A DNA stretch of 64,000 bases from Chloroflexota bacterium (GTDB taxonomy: Bacteria; Chloroflexota; Anaerolineae; Promineifilales; Promineifilaceae): NCBI GenBank assembly GCA_017993775.1, contig JAGOMA010000010.1:106408-170407 (forward strand), given 5' to 3'. The notes beneath the pieces were generated by a model, which saw only the letters and a list, made by a program, of their open reading frames with translations, was not told the origin of the DNA and ran no database searches. Both the position numbers and the translations under genes were made by a program. Positions 25,182 through 34,398 of the stretch are shown piece by piece (the stretch's first letter is position 1; every line of letters begins with the position of its first letter).

Positions 25182-28100
25182 GGCTGGCCAATGCAAAGAA
25201 ATCCGCTCCAGTGGACAGCATCTAACTTAGACTGCGCCTGACGCACGGCCGTGCGCTGCGCCCAGGCCAGCGCTTCCGCCGCGCCCATCCCGGCCAACAA
25301 AAAGCGGTAGAAATCAGTCATCAATTCCGGCGTGCTGTCATCCACAATCGGCCAGAGAGCGCCAACCACCCGCTGCGCGCCAGCCGCCAGGCAGGCGGTC
25401 GGCAGTCCCATTGGCTCGTCACCTTCATATAACAAGGTACGCAAACTGCTGCATGCCGACAAAGTGATCAACGGGGGCAATGGAGCCATCGACGCCAATT
25501 CATCCAGCCAGAGGTCTCGATCATGCAGAGCGATGCCGCTCAGACGGCCGCTGAATGCGTCGGCAAAGGCATGGGTGGCCATGTGGAGGAACCCAAAACG
25601 AGCCAGCCCGTCCGTCTGGCGAAGGCGCTGCCAATTGGCAAAGGTGGCTTCGGCGTCGATAAGCGGCTGGACCTCGCCGCCGAATAGATCGAGTAGGGCG
25701 GCGGTTTCGCGGGGCACGGCCGTTAACGCCGCATGTCGTCCTTGAAAATCAGCCACAGCCACCAGCAAACCCGGCTGGTCGTCAGGCCGTTCGCCGGTCT
25801 GGTGGCGCTGCCACAAAAGCGCCAGGTTATGCAGCGAGGGTGTCATGGCGGGGATGGCGGCCATCACCAATGGCGGCCCATCCTCCGCAAATTGCAGGGC
25901 CGCCCAGGGCAGGCGGTGCAGCTGGCGGTGCGGGGCGATGAGGAGATGGGTTTCCGGCGTGAGCCGCCCGCGCACAAAATCCGGCAGCAAGGCGCGGCCC
26001 AGGGTGGCAAGATGGCGCGAGGAGAGGGAACGGCCGTGTCCCGCTTTTATGCCCATATCCAGCGCCAGCCTTATCACCGGCGTGATGGGAATCGACCACG
26101 AAAACAAATCGTCGGCGGCGATCATCACGCCGCTAAGGGTTTCGTCTGTCTGGTAATAATCAAGCGCCAACCATTTTTCGCCGTGATGGGTCAGAGCGAG
26201 CTGTCGGAACTGCGCCAGATTGAAGGCCTCGCCAACGGCCGTAGACAAACCTGTCGAGCGGTTAGCCCGTTCCAGCCGGCTCATGGCGGCATCATACTGG
26301 CGCACTTTTTGCACAAACAGTTGGTGCTGCTCTTTAACCTTCGCCAGACCCAAAAGGCCGGAAGTTCTGTTTTGGCTCACCTGCTGCTGCAGCCAGCGAA
26401 TTTCCGAGACCAGTTCGGCCAGTTGCGCGGGCAGGTTGGGACGCATTGCGGCAGGCACGGCTAACTGGTAGGCGGTGGTCTGCGCCTTGCTTTCTTCGAT
26501 GAAGTACAGCGCGTCGGCCGTCGCAGCCTGGGCAACAGCCAGAGCGATGGCCTGATCCAGCAGGGCACGAGGGCGGGTAAGATAAGCGCCGGCGATGGCT
26601 GGCTGCCATAGGGCGCGGCGCATTTTGCCCAGGGCGGCAACGGCGCGGCGATATTCAGCCAGGGCCAGAACTGCCTCGCCGGCCATGGCGGCCAGTTGGC
26701 CCAAACCTGCGTACACCTGCCAGGTCAGTTCGGGCACAGCGCCCTGCGCCAGGTCAAGGGCAATCTTCCAGGCAGCGCGGGCAGCGTTTGGCTGGTTGGT
26801 TTGGGCATAATACTGGCCCAAATTCACCTGACCGGCAGCCTGATCCATCACCATGCCCATGGCGGCGAAATGGGAAACGGCCGTATGCAAATAATCCCGT
26901 GCCTCATCGAAGCGGCCAGCGGCGCAAAGCGCCTGCCCCAACAGCCGCTGCGTTCGCGCCGTTTGCACCTGATCCCCCTGCTGCTGCGCCGCAGCTAATG
27001 CTTTGTGCCAGAACGGCAGAGCCTCTTCCGTTTTACCTTCCTGAAACAACAGCTCGGCCCGCAGGATGTGGACTGCCGGGTAATCCTCGCTGTGTGCGGC
27101 CTGTTGGAAATGGGCGACAGCCTGATCCAAATAGGTGTGGGCACGGGGAATGTTGTTCAACTGCAGGTAAACCCGCGCCAGGCGCATCTCGCAGGCGGCG
27201 AGCCGCTGCGGAAAACCAAGTGCTTGCAGTCGGCTGTGGCTCTCTTCGAGACGCTGCAAAGCGCGCTGGAATAGCCCCATCTGGACATACACTTCGCCTT
27301 CGTGCATCAGAATAAGGGCATGTGGCCAGTGTGCGCCAATCTCCCCGTAAAGCGTTTGGGCCTGCTGGAAATAATCGAGACTGGTCTGGTGCTGGCCGTA
27401 ATAAAAAGCCAGCCAGCCGCTGTCGAACAGGCTGTCGGCCCAGAGGCCGCGAAGTTGGAATTGGGCGAAGGTTTCTCTGGCGGATTGCATGGCGGCAGTC
27501 GCGGCGGCGAGTTGGCCGGTTTGTTGATAGATCTGGCCCAGTCCAAACTGGCATTGCGCCTGCCAGAGCGGCAAATCGGCGGCGGCAAATTGGGCTGCCG
27601 CCTGTTGAAGCGTGGCGGCGGCGGCCCCATCATACTGCGACCACCAGTGAATCTGGCCTAGTTGGAAGGTTGTAATGGCGATCTGGACCGCAGCGCCCGC
27701 GTCTTGGAACAGGTCCAGGGCCGCGGTGTAGTCGCTTTTGGCTGCCTCGAAGTGCGTCTGGCGGCGCAAGGCGCTGGCGCGGGTGTAAAGGCATTGGGCC
27801 AGGCCGAGGGTGTTAGGGGGATGTTGGAAGGTTTGTTGGGCAACGGCCGTTTCCCGCTCGGCATCCGCAAAACGGCCCAGCAGCAGTTGGGCATAGGCCA
27901 GAGAGAGGCGACACCAGGGGATGAGGTCGTCGAACCCGGCGGCCAGGAGCGCGGCCAGGGCTTGTTCCAATTCGGCCGCCGCCTGGGTGAAGTTGGGGCG
28001 AGTCCAGGGTAGGGCGTTTAGCTGCCAGTCGCAGGCTGCCAGCCAGCCCGGTTCTGAGAGTTGGGCGAAGAGGGCGCGAGCGCGGGCGACGGCCGTTTCC

Positions 28101-28435
28101 ATCAGGCGCGGCTGCACCCAGCCGTTGGCGGCGCGGGCCAACTGCCAGGCGGCCAGGCCGCGTACCAACAGGTCGCTGCTGCGCTGAGCAGCCGCATCGG
28201 CGACGGACATCAGGGCGTAGGCGTAGGCGGGTTGGCTGAGAACGGCCGTGTCGGCTTGCTGCGCCAACGCCGCCAACAGCGGTTGATCTAAGGCGGGCAG
28301 AGGGATGACGGCCGTTGGCAGGTCTTCTTGGGTCAGGCGGCGCCGGAACAACGCTTCGGCGACCTGAAGATAAGGAGGCATGTTGGGTTGGGAAACGGCA
28401 GGTGTGAGCATTGCGGGCAATGGTAGTCTACTCAC
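25178..28435 (-). CDS. TPR-repeat protein with C-terminal CHAT (caspase-like) domain
   Basis: This 1085-residue protein has many tetratricopeptide-like helical pairs over about residues 60-620 (for example AYYLGQYYAQTNQPNAARAA-type units). A CHAT domain follows from about 830. The CHAT catalytic pair is visible as His955 in HMATHAF and Cys995 in LSACSS, so the protease should be active. CHAT proteins are bacterial relatives of separase and caspases. TPR-CHAT proteins work as regulated proteases in some defence and signalling systems, but many solitary copies have no known target. The GTG start at 28433 has no good ribosome site, and ATG codons at 28411 and 28381 are alternatives. Confidence 0.85.
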   Translation of the reverse strand: MSRLPLPAMLTPAVSQPNMPPYLQVAEALFRRRLTQEDLPTAVIPLPALDQPLLAALAQQADTAVLSQPAYAYALMSVADAAAQRSSDLLVRGLAAWQLARAANGWVQPRLMETAVARARALFAQLSEPGWLAACDWQLNALPWTRPNFTQAAAELEQALAALLAAGFDDLIPWCRLSLAYAQLLLGRFADAERETAVAQQTFQHPPNTLGLAQCLYTRASALRRQTHFEAAKSDYTAALDLFQDAGAAVQIAITTFQLGQIHWWSQYDGAAAATLQQAAAQFAAADLPLWQAQCQFGLGQIYQQTGQLAAATAAMQSARETFAQFQLRGLWADSLFDSGWLAFYYGQHQTSLDYFQQAQTLYGEIGAHWPHALILMHEGEVYVQMGLFQRALQRLEESHSRLQALGFPQRLAACEMRLARVYLQLNNIPRAHTYLDQAVAHFQQAAHSEDYPAVHILRAELLFQEGKTEEALPFWHKALAAAQQQGDQVQTARTQRLLGQALCAAGRFDEARDYLHTAVSHFAAMGMVMDQAAGQVNLGQYYAQTNQPNAARAAWKIALDLAQGAVPELTWQVYAGLGQLAAMAGEAVLALAEYRRAVAALGKMRRALWQPAIAGAYLTRPRALLDQAIALAVAQAATADALYFIEESKAQTTAYQLAVPAAMRPNLPAQLAELVSEIRWLQQQVSQNRTSGLLGLAKVKEQHQLFVQKVRQYDAAMSRLERANRSTGLSTAVGEAFNLAQFRQLALTHHGEKWLALDYYQTDETLSGVMIAADDLFSWSIPITPVIRLALDMGIKAGHGRSLSSRHLATLGRALLPDFVRGRLTPETHLLIAPHRQLHRLPWAALQFAEDGPPLVMAAIPAMTPSLHNLALLWQRHQTGERPDDQPGLLVAVADFQGRHAALTAVPRETAALLDLFGGEVQPLIDAEATFANWQRLRQTDGLARFGFLHMATHAFADAFSGRLSGIALHDRDLWLDELASMAPLPPLITLSACSSLRTLLYEGDEPMGLPTACLAAGAQRVVGALWPIVDDSTPELMTDFYRFLLAGMGAAEALAWAQRTAVRQAQSKLDAVHWSGFLCIGQP

Positions 28436-28605
28436 CGGAGAAGATCAAGGCGTGGTGTTGGCCTGACGCAGCGATTCTCCCGATCAAAACACAGGATTGG
28501 AGAATACCCGGCTTTTTACTTTTTCAACGCCGCCCGCGTTTTTTCGCTTATACTATCATTATCTCGTTGGGTTGATTCACTTGTGTTTTAAATGGAGGTG
28601 GAGCC

Positions 28606-28968
28606 ATGACATTTAGAAACGATGAAACGATTAGCTGCGCAGAATGCGGACGGCCGTTTCCCTTTACCTACGAGCAGCAGCGCCGCGCACGCGAAGCCCA
28701 CAAACAGCCGCCCATGTACTGCCGGGAATGTCATGCCATCCTCAGCAACCAACGGCGCTCAAGCCAATCGGACCACCCAACAAGCCCCGTACCCGATTGG
28801 CCGATCGCCCAATTACCGTCCACACCGCCGCCCGTAAAGCCAGCGCCTGAGCCGGAACGGCCGTTGCCCCCAGGCCCATCACCTACGTTCAACAATCTGC
28901 TTTTGGTGGCGCTGGTCATCGCCTTCTGCATCGTCGCCTGGCTGTTCATGCAAGCGCTTCTCGGCTAA
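28606..28968 (+). CDS. Zinc-ribbon protein with C-terminal membrane helix
   Basis: This 120-residue protein has an ATGGAGG ribosome site. The N-terminal zinc ribbon (CAECGRPFPFTYEQQ, then PPMYCRECH) has four Cys in two CxxC pairs and resembles the probable zinc-ribbon family zf-trcl. A Pro-rich linker (about 60-90) is followed by one hydrophobic helix (LLLVALVIAFCIVAWLFMQALLG) at the C-terminus. A tail-anchored topology with the ribbon in the cytoplasm is likely. Its function is unknown. It is divergent from the TPR-CHAT gene, 170 bases apart. Confidence 0.75.
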   Translation: MTFRNDETISCAECGRPFPFTYEQQRRAREAHKQPPMYCRECHAILSNQRRSSQSDHPTSPVPDWPIAQLPSTPPPVKPAPEPERPLPPGPSPTFNNLLLVALVIAFCIVAWLFMQALLG

Positions 28969-28970
28969 CC

Positions 28971-29030
28971 AGACCCTAAGGGTTTAAGTTGCAAGAGGAT
29001 CATCTTCTCAAGAACAAACCCTTAGAGCCT
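28971..29030. repeat. CCCTAAGGG palindromic intergenic repeat
   Basis: AGACCCTAAGGGTTTAAG at the left and ACAAACCCTTAGAGCCT at the right, with a TTCTCAAGAACAAACC segment shared with the copies at 30761 and 30863. It fills the short space between the convergent zinc-ribbon and permease genes, where it could serve as a bidirectional 3' structure. Confidence 0.75.
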
Positions 29031-29042
29031 ATAAAGCCGCCG

Positions 29043-30431
29043 CTAATCCAGGTTAATGTTCTCGCGCTCTTTTACGCCAAAACGCGCCGGCGGCAGCGCC
29101 AGGAAAACCAGATTCAACAAAATACCCACCAACGCCGCAAAAACAATCGCCGGAATACCGTTGGGAAAAAACACCGGCACATAAAAGGGATACACGCCAT
29201 CCGCCAGCGCCAAATTCCCGCCAATGCCCGTAACCAGGATGATCGCGCCCACCGCCAATTGGCGCGGCTCAAACAAATTCACCTTTTCTGATTGGATGAG
29301 CGCCACGCCCTGCATGCCAATCACCCCAAAAAGGTAAATCGAAAGGCCGCCGGTTACAGCCACCGGCAGCGTATTCACCACGGCCGCCAGTTTGCCCACA
29401 AACCCCAACACAATCGCAATCCCCGCAGCCACCATCAACACCGGCACCGAGTAATTGCGCGTAATCGCCATCAGGCTGTTATTCTCGCCATAATTGGTTC
29501 CCGCACAGCCGCCCAACATGCCTACCACCAGGTCGTCGCAGCCATCGGCCACCAGATTCAGACCAATGAGATTTTTAATCTTCAGTGGCGCGCGCCCCAA
29601 TTCTTTGGCCAGCTGGTCGATGTACAGGCTCATCTGGTAGAGGTGGGCCGTGCTTTCCGGAATGGTGGCAATGGCGATGAGGGAAATGCTGATGATGGCC
29701 CCCCAGGCCCGCGAATCGCCAAACGCGGGCAAAGTGATGGCCGGTACGCGCAGCCAGGGAGCCGCGCCGATAACCGCGAAATCTACCAATCCAAGTGGAA
29801 CCGCTACCACATAACCAACCACTGCGCCCAACAAGATGGGCAGCATGCCCAACAAACCGCGCCCTTGCAAATAGACCGAAAAAAGCACCGTGGCAATCAG
29901 AGTGATGAAGGCCACGCCCCAATGCGCTCCAGCCATGTTCAACGCCGCGCCCGCCAGCGCAATGCCGATGACTATGGCCACGCTGCCGGTAATTACGGGC
30001 GGCAGAACTCTATCCAAAGCCGCCTTCCCCACCCGCATAATCAACAAACCGATGAGGATTTCGAAAACGGCCGTGCCAATAATCCCCACCTGCACCAATC
30101 GCACCCCCTCTGGGCAGTACACCACCGTGGGGTCGTTAAAACAATCAGGCACAAACTGGCTCATCACCGTGATCACCACAGTGATATAGCTGAAACTTGA
30201 GCCGTAGTACATGGGAATTCGCCGCTTCGACACCAACAAGGCCACAATTGTCCCCAGGCCGCCGGCCAGCAGAGTCACACCCACGTCGAACTTGGTTAAA
30301 ATCGCCACCAACACCGTCGCCGGGAACATGGTCAGCACCTGTTGAAACCCCAGGCTGATCATCGAGCCAAGCGGCGGCGTGTCGCCTGGCATATAGCCAA
30401 AAACCTCTTTCTTCTTCGTCAAACTTGCCAT
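29043..30431 (-). CDS. NCS2-family uracil/xanthine permease
   Basis: The ATG at 30429-30431 is chosen because AAGGAG lies at a proper distance; an adjacent ATG is three bases upstream, and the open frame extends 69 codons further without a ribosome site. The 462-residue protein has about 12-14 hydrophobic helices. NCS2 features are present: GFQQVLTMFPATVL near the start, YYGSSFSYI, VLPPVITGSVAIVIG, and NYGENNSLMAITRNYS in the conserved substrate region. It should take up a nucleobase by proton symport. The exact base (uracil or xanthine) is uncertain. Confidence 0.9.
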   Translation of the reverse strand: MASLTKKKEVFGYMPGDTPPLGSMISLGFQQVLTMFPATVLVAILTKFDVGVTLLAGGLGTIVALLVSKRRIPMYYGSSFSYITVVITVMSQFVPDCFNDPTVVYCPEGVRLVQVGIIGTAVFEILIGLLIMRVGKAALDRVLPPVITGSVAIVIGIALAGAALNMAGAHWGVAFITLIATVLFSVYLQGRGLLGMLPILLGAVVGYVVAVPLGLVDFAVIGAAPWLRVPAITLPAFGDSRAWGAIISISLIAIATIPESTAHLYQMSLYIDQLAKELGRAPLKIKNLIGLNLVADGCDDLVVGMLGGCAGTNYGENNSLMAITRNYSVPVLMVAAGIAIVLGFVGKLAAVVNTLPVAVTGGLSIYLFGVIGMQGVALIQSEKVNLFEPRQLAVGAIILVTGIGGNLALADGVYPFYVPVFFPNGIPAIVFAALVGILLNLVFLALPPARFGVKERENINLD

Positions 30432-30515
30432 CATCCTCTCCTTAAACATGTGGTTTGTGGTAAGCCAACAAACACAGAACCCCCAGGGCCACGTAGGCCG
30501 ATTCAGGCATAAAAA

Positions 30516-30546
30516 AAGGACTTTTCGCCTCTGACGAAAAGTCCTT
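30516..30546 (-). terminator. Strong hairpin with T-tract upstream of the permease gene
   Basis: Arms of 12 bases (AAGGACTTTTCG and its exact complement) enclose a seven-base loop, and seven T residues follow on the minus strand. The T-tract ends about 80 bases before the permease ATG. It may end transcripts coming from the dhaM side or act as a leader attenuator of the permease gene. Confidence 0.7.
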
Positions 30547-30585
30547 AATGAATGCTTGACGGCCGTTTCCGACTTTTGAACATGA

Positions 30586-30611
30586 AAAACGGGCTGTTTT
30601 CTGCCCGTTTT
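30586..30611 (-). terminator. Second hairpin with T-tract upstream of the permease gene
   Basis: Arms AAAACGGGC and GCCCGTTTT enclose an eight-base loop and are followed by T on the minus strand (five T in all). It lies 40 bases before the stronger terminator in the direction of transcription. Confidence 0.5.
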
Positions 30612-30733
30612 CTGCTTATGTATTGAATGCGGCCAGGCCATGACCGCCTCGGGTTCTCAGTGTTGTAACTCACTGAGAGGGAATTATATGCCGTGTCAGC
30701 CGATTAGCCAATCGGTTATTTTAGCCAAAATCC

Positions 30734-30925
30734 CGCGTAACTGTTCAGGTTTCTCCAGCAAGACCCCAAGGGTTTTACACCCAACTCATCCAAATTCTCA
30801 GGAGCAAACCCTTGGGGTCTGTATGGTTACATTCTCGCGTAACTGTTCAGGTTTTTCTGGCAAAACCCCAAGGGTTTGATACCCAAAAATCCAAATTCTC
30901 AGGCGCAAACCCTTGGGATCTGTAC
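30734..30925. repeat. Two tandem, longer copies of the CCC(T/C)AAGGG palindromic repeat
   Basis: Two direct units of about 90 bases (30734-30824 and 30837-30925) share CGCGTAACTGTTCAGGTTT, then a palindrome with arms ACCCCAAGGGTTT and AAACCCTTGGG. The internal AAATTCTCAGG segment is also shared. They lie at the 3' end of the dhaM-type gene. A reverse copy lies at 34336-34392. Confidence 0.8.
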
Positions 30926-30931
30926 AGTTGC

Positions 30932-33427
30932 TTATTGATGCGCCTGCAACAAGTTAATCACAGCCTCGGCGGAGGCCATTTGCAGAGCTTGGTCGGCCAG
31001 ACGTTGCGCGTCGTAGCCGGTTATCTCCCGCACGGCCGCTTTCACCGCCGGGATAGATGGCGCGCTCATCGACAATTCGTCTAACCCCAAGCCCACCAAC
31101 ATCGCCGTCGCCAGCGGGTTGCCGGCCAATTCGCCGCACATCCCCACCCAAATGTTCGCCGCGTGACCGGCATCGACCGTCAGTTTGATCATGCGCAGGA
31201 CGGCCGGCTGGAACGCCTGGGCCAATCCAGCTACACGTGCATTGCCGCGGTCCGCGGCCATCACGTATTGCGTGAGATCGTTTGTGCCAATGGAGAAAAA
31301 GTCGGCTTCTTTGGCCAGTTGGTCGGCGATGGCCACGGCCGATGGCACTTCGATCATAATGCCGACCTGGATGTTTGAGTCAAAGGCGACTTTTTCCTTT
31401 TTCAACTCCGCCTTTACTTCAGCTATCAGCGCTTTGGCCGCCAGCAATTCCGACAATGCGCCCACCATGGGGAACATAATTTTGATTTTGTGTTGGTGAC
31501 TGGCGCGTAAGATGGCCCGCAGTTGGGGTTTGAAAACGGCCGTTTCGTCCAAACAAAAACGAATGCCCCGCCAACCCAAAAACGGATTCTCTTCTTTGCC
31601 CTGGTCAATATACGGCAGCGGTTTGTCGCCGCCCACATCCAGCGTGCGGATTATCACCGGCTTGTCGCCCAGCGCTTCCGCCGCCTGCACGTAAGCCGCC
31701 ACCTGTTCCTCTTCCGTTGGCGCTTCGGCGCGCCCCATAAAGAGAAATTCTGTGCGGAATAAGCCCACGCCTTCCGCCCCATACTCCAGAGCAATGGCCG
31801 CGTCATTTGGACCGCCAATGTTGGCGGCTATCTCAATGTATTTTTTGTCTTTGGTGATGGCGCGTTGTTGGGCAACAGTCTTGACTCGCCGCTGCTCAGT
31901 CAGCCAGGCAATGCGTTGTTCGGCCAATTTTGTTAATTGGGCGTCGTCTGGGCTAATCCACAGGCGGCCTTGCTGCCCGTTGATGGCGATGGTTTGCCCT
32001 TCGGCCAGTGTTTCGAGCTGTTTGCCCAGGCCAACAATGGCCGGAATGCCCAACGCGCGGGCCAGGATCGCGCTGTGTGAGGTTGCGCCGCCCAATTCTG
32101 TGCAAATGCCTAGAACTCTTTTGGGGTCCAGCCGCGCCGTGTCGCTGGGTGTCAGGTCGGCGGCGATGAGGATCGACGGCCGTCTGAAATTCAGCGACGG
32201 CCGTTCCAAATCCATCAACTGCCCCAACACGCGCTGCCCCACATCTTCTACGTCGGCGGCGCGCGCCCGCATGTAGGCATCTTCAAGAGCGCGGTAGCGG
32301 TTGGCCGTCGCCAGGATGGTTTGCTGCCAGGCTGCTTCCGCATTGATGCGTTCGCTTTCGATGTGCGTTTTGGCCGCCTCCAATACGTCGGGGTCATCCA
32401 AAAAGAGTAGATGGGCTTCAAAAATAGCCGCTTCACCCGCCCCTACCTGCACGACTGCTTGTTTATGCAGCAGCTGAATTTCCAGACGGGCAGATTGTAC
32501 GGCCGTTACCAGCCGCGCCCATTCTGCGCCGGTATCTTTGACTTTTTTGACCTTTACTTCTGGCAATTGTGGGCGATACTGCACCACCGGCCCAATCGCC
32601 ACGCCAGGCGAGGCAGGGATGCCGCGCCATTCGCCTGCCTGGGCAACGGCGGGTAGTACGGCCGTTTCCGCTGCCAGCGGAACTGCGCTTTCGGCCAAAC
32701 CATCATCAACATCGCCAAAATTGATGTCGGCCAACCCCTGAATGGCGGCCAACGCAGCTTGCGCGTCGTCGCCGGATGCGGAAATGACCACTTCGTCACC
32801 CTGCCGCACGCCCATCGTGGCGACTTGATTGAAGCTTTTGGCGTTGGCAGACTGTTCGCCGCGCTGAATATGCACCTCAGCCTGAAAGCGGTTGGCTGTG
32901 CTGACAAAGCGGGCGGCCGGGCGCGCATGCAGGCCGAGTTTATTGGGGATTATGAGGGTGATGGTTTGCGCGGCGGCGTCTGGCAATGTGGGAACGGCCG
33001 TTTCCGCAGCTGGGGTTTCCTGGTCTAGCTGACTTCGTTTAGCCGACAGCGCGCCCTGCGCTTCGGCAATCACCTGGCTGACAGGTGCGCCAAACGAGGC
33101 TTGCACCGCCGCCGCCAATGTGCCTTCCACCAACGGAGCCGAGCAGAGGAAGATGTTTGCTTGTTGTTCTTCGGGGATTAACTCGACGGCCGTTTCCGTA
33201 CTTAACAAAGCGCTGCCCAAGTCCATGAGTACAACCACGCCATCAGGCGAATAGACAGACTCAATGGCAGCCACCACTTTCATCGGGTCAGTGCCGATGG
33301 GATGGTTGGGGTCGTCGATGCCGCCGGCGGCAGCAATGGCTACCTGGTCTTGAACCATTTGCAGCGCCAATTCCCGCACTCCTGCGGCTAATGTGGCGCT
33401 GTGTGAAACAATGACAATGCTGACCAT
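30932..33427 (-). CDS. dhaM: DhaM-HPr-Enzyme I fusion: PEP-dependent phosphoryl donor for dihydroxyacetone kinase
   Basis: This 831-residue protein joins three PTS modules. Residues 1-130 form an EIIA-mannose-like DhaM domain with His9 in VSHSATLA. Residues about 155-240 form HPr with His167 in GLHARPAA. From about 265 comes Enzyme I, with the phosphohistidine motif GGATSHSAILARALG, the PEP-site motif GVGLFRTEFLFM, and the active-site Cys in GMCGELAGN. Phosphate passes from PEP through EI and HPr to DhaM and then to DhaL. This makes a self-contained PTS for dihydroxyacetone. It lies at the far end of the glycerol operon, on the same strand as dhaKL. Confidence 0.92.
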   Translation of the reverse strand: MVSIVIVSHSATLAAGVRELALQMVQDQVAIAAAGGIDDPNHPIGTDPMKVVAAIESVYSPDGVVVLMDLGSALLSTETAVELIPEEQQANIFLCSAPLVEGTLAAAVQASFGAPVSQVIAEAQGALSAKRSQLDQETPAAETAVPTLPDAAAQTITLIIPNKLGLHARPAARFVSTANRFQAEVHIQRGEQSANAKSFNQVATMGVRQGDEVVISASGDDAQAALAAIQGLADINFGDVDDGLAESAVPLAAETAVLPAVAQAGEWRGIPASPGVAIGPVVQYRPQLPEVKVKKVKDTGAEWARLVTAVQSARLEIQLLHKQAVVQVGAGEAAIFEAHLLFLDDPDVLEAAKTHIESERINAEAAWQQTILATANRYRALEDAYMRARAADVEDVGQRVLGQLMDLERPSLNFRRPSILIAADLTPSDTARLDPKRVLGICTELGGATSHSAILARALGIPAIVGLGKQLETLAEGQTIAINGQQGRLWISPDDAQLTKLAEQRIAWLTEQRRVKTVAQQRAITKDKKYIEIAANIGGPNDAAIALEYGAEGVGLFRTEFLFMGRAEAPTEEEQVAAYVQAAEALGDKPVIIRTLDVGGDKPLPYIDQGKEENPFLGWRGIRFCLDETAVFKPQLRAILRASHQHKIKIMFPMVGALSELLAAKALIAEVKAELKKEKVAFDSNIQVGIMIEVPSAVAIADQLAKEADFFSIGTNDLTQYVMAADRGNARVAGLAQAFQPAVLRMIKLTVDAGHAANIWVGMCGELAGNPLATAMLVGLGLDELSMSAPSIPAVKAAVREITGYDAQRLADQALQMASAEAVINLLQAHQ

Positions 33428-33439
33428 GATGTTCTCGTT

Positions 33440-34015
33440 TTAGTTGGCAAGCGGGCGGCGGCACGATGGACAATCGATAATTTCGTGAACGGCCGTTTCC
33501 AGCTCTGGGTTTAAATATTCGACCGGTCCGGGTTTGAAACCGGTGGCCCCACACCAACACGCATACCAACCCATCGGGGCGGAGGCATACAACATGCGTG
33601 GTACTTGTAAATTGATGGCTTCAACCCCCATGCCCCAGCGGGCATTGCTGATCAGGCGTTGGCAGCCGGCTGAATGAAGTTTGTTGGCGTACAGATGGAA
33701 ATGTTGGCAGTGACGCATCAGAAGAACGGCCGTGGTCACTCCTTTGGGGACAGCCTCGCGCCGGGCATCCACCGCATAGGCGGCCAAATTATCCGGCAGC
33801 CCCTGCGCGGCGCTGGTGAGAACGGCCGTCTGTATTTCCCAGGCAATAACCTCACGAGCGACATTGGCCAGGCGGCGCGCCAGGCGCAAATCGCCTGCGC
33901 CAATCTCCAGCACCACATCGTTGGGGCGAATCAGCTCCAGCACCTGGTTGTAGGTTGGTTCATCGTAGGGCGCCCAAATGGATTCCCATTCACGTGCTGT
34001 CGCCGGCATCATCAT
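33440..34015 (-). CDS. SAM-dependent methyltransferase-like protein with Zn-type Cys tail
   Basis: This 191-residue protein has a class I motif, NDVVLEIGAGDLRLARRLANVAREVIAWE (about residues 32-60), close to rRNA adenine dimethylase-like proteins. Later motifs are weak, and the C-terminus carries a CxxC (DCPSCRRPLAN) plus YACWCGATGF, possibly a zinc site. GAGGCGG lies 11 bases before the first of three ATG codons in a row. It is 12 bases from the dhaM gene and 5 bases from the small membrane gene, so it is probably part of the same transcript. A role in glycerol use is not evident. Confidence 0.65.
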   Translation of the reverse strand: MMMPATAREWESIWAPYDEPTYNQVLELIRPNDVVLEIGAGDLRLARRLANVAREVIAWEIQTAVLTSAAQGLPDNLAAYAVDARREAVPKGVTTAVLLMRHCQHFHLYANKLHSAGCQRLISNARWGMGVEAINLQVPRMLYASAPMGWYACWCGATGFKPGPVEYLNPELETAVHEIIDCPSCRRPLAN

Positions 34016-34020
34016 TGTGG

Positions 34021-34305
34021 TTACCGCCTCACCATTTTATTGAAGCCAAAGGAGAGCAAAAAAACCACCCAAACGGCCGTGGCCGAAGCCAGTCCCCACA
34101 TAATCGAACGTCCAAGTCCTTCTGTGGGATAAAGCTGCCAGATCATAAAAAGAGCAAACGCAAGACTCAACAAACCCATCATCATCAAACCAGAACGCTG
34201 CTGAATCCAGGGTTCACTCAACGCCTTGCGGATTTCAGCATCCTGTGCTTCTTCCTCAGCCTTTGTCAGATGTTTTTTTTGTTTCCGCTTGGATTTATTC
34301 GCCAT
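34021..34305 (-). CDS. Small two-helix membrane protein
   Basis: The ATG at 34303-34305 is preferred for its GCAGGAA ribosome site. The 94-residue protein begins with a very basic stretch (MANKSKRKQKKHLTKAEEE) that should face the cytoplasm. Two membrane helices follow (MMMGLLSLAFALFMIWQLY and SIMWGLASATAVWVVFLLSFGF). I do not recognise a family. It lies between glpC and the methyltransferase gene in a possible long operon. Confidence 0.65.
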   Translation of the reverse strand: MANKSKRKQKKHLTKAEEEAQDAEIRKALSEPWIQQRSGLMMMGLLSLAFALFMIWQLYPTEGLGRSIMWGLASATAVWVVFLLSFGFNKMVRR

Positions 34306-34335
34306 AAAAGTTCCTGCATCTATACAACCCAACGG

Positions 34336-34392
34336 TCCAATTTCTCAAGGGCAAACCTTTAGGGTTTTCCCAGAAAAACCTGAACAGTTACC
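34336..34392. repeat. CCCTAAGGG-family repeat, reverse of the 30837 copy
   Basis: Read in reverse complement it runs GGTAACTGTTCAGGTTTTTC, then the palindromic arms AAAACCCTAAAGG and its partner, and a CTTGAGAAATTGG end. It sits directly downstream of glpC. Confidence 0.7.
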
Positions 34393-34398
34393 AGTTTC

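Noticed and set aside
30516..30546. Firm assignment of a PyrR or purine riboswitch leader
   Set aside because: Only a short loop resemblance exists and none of the conserved aptamer core sequences are present.
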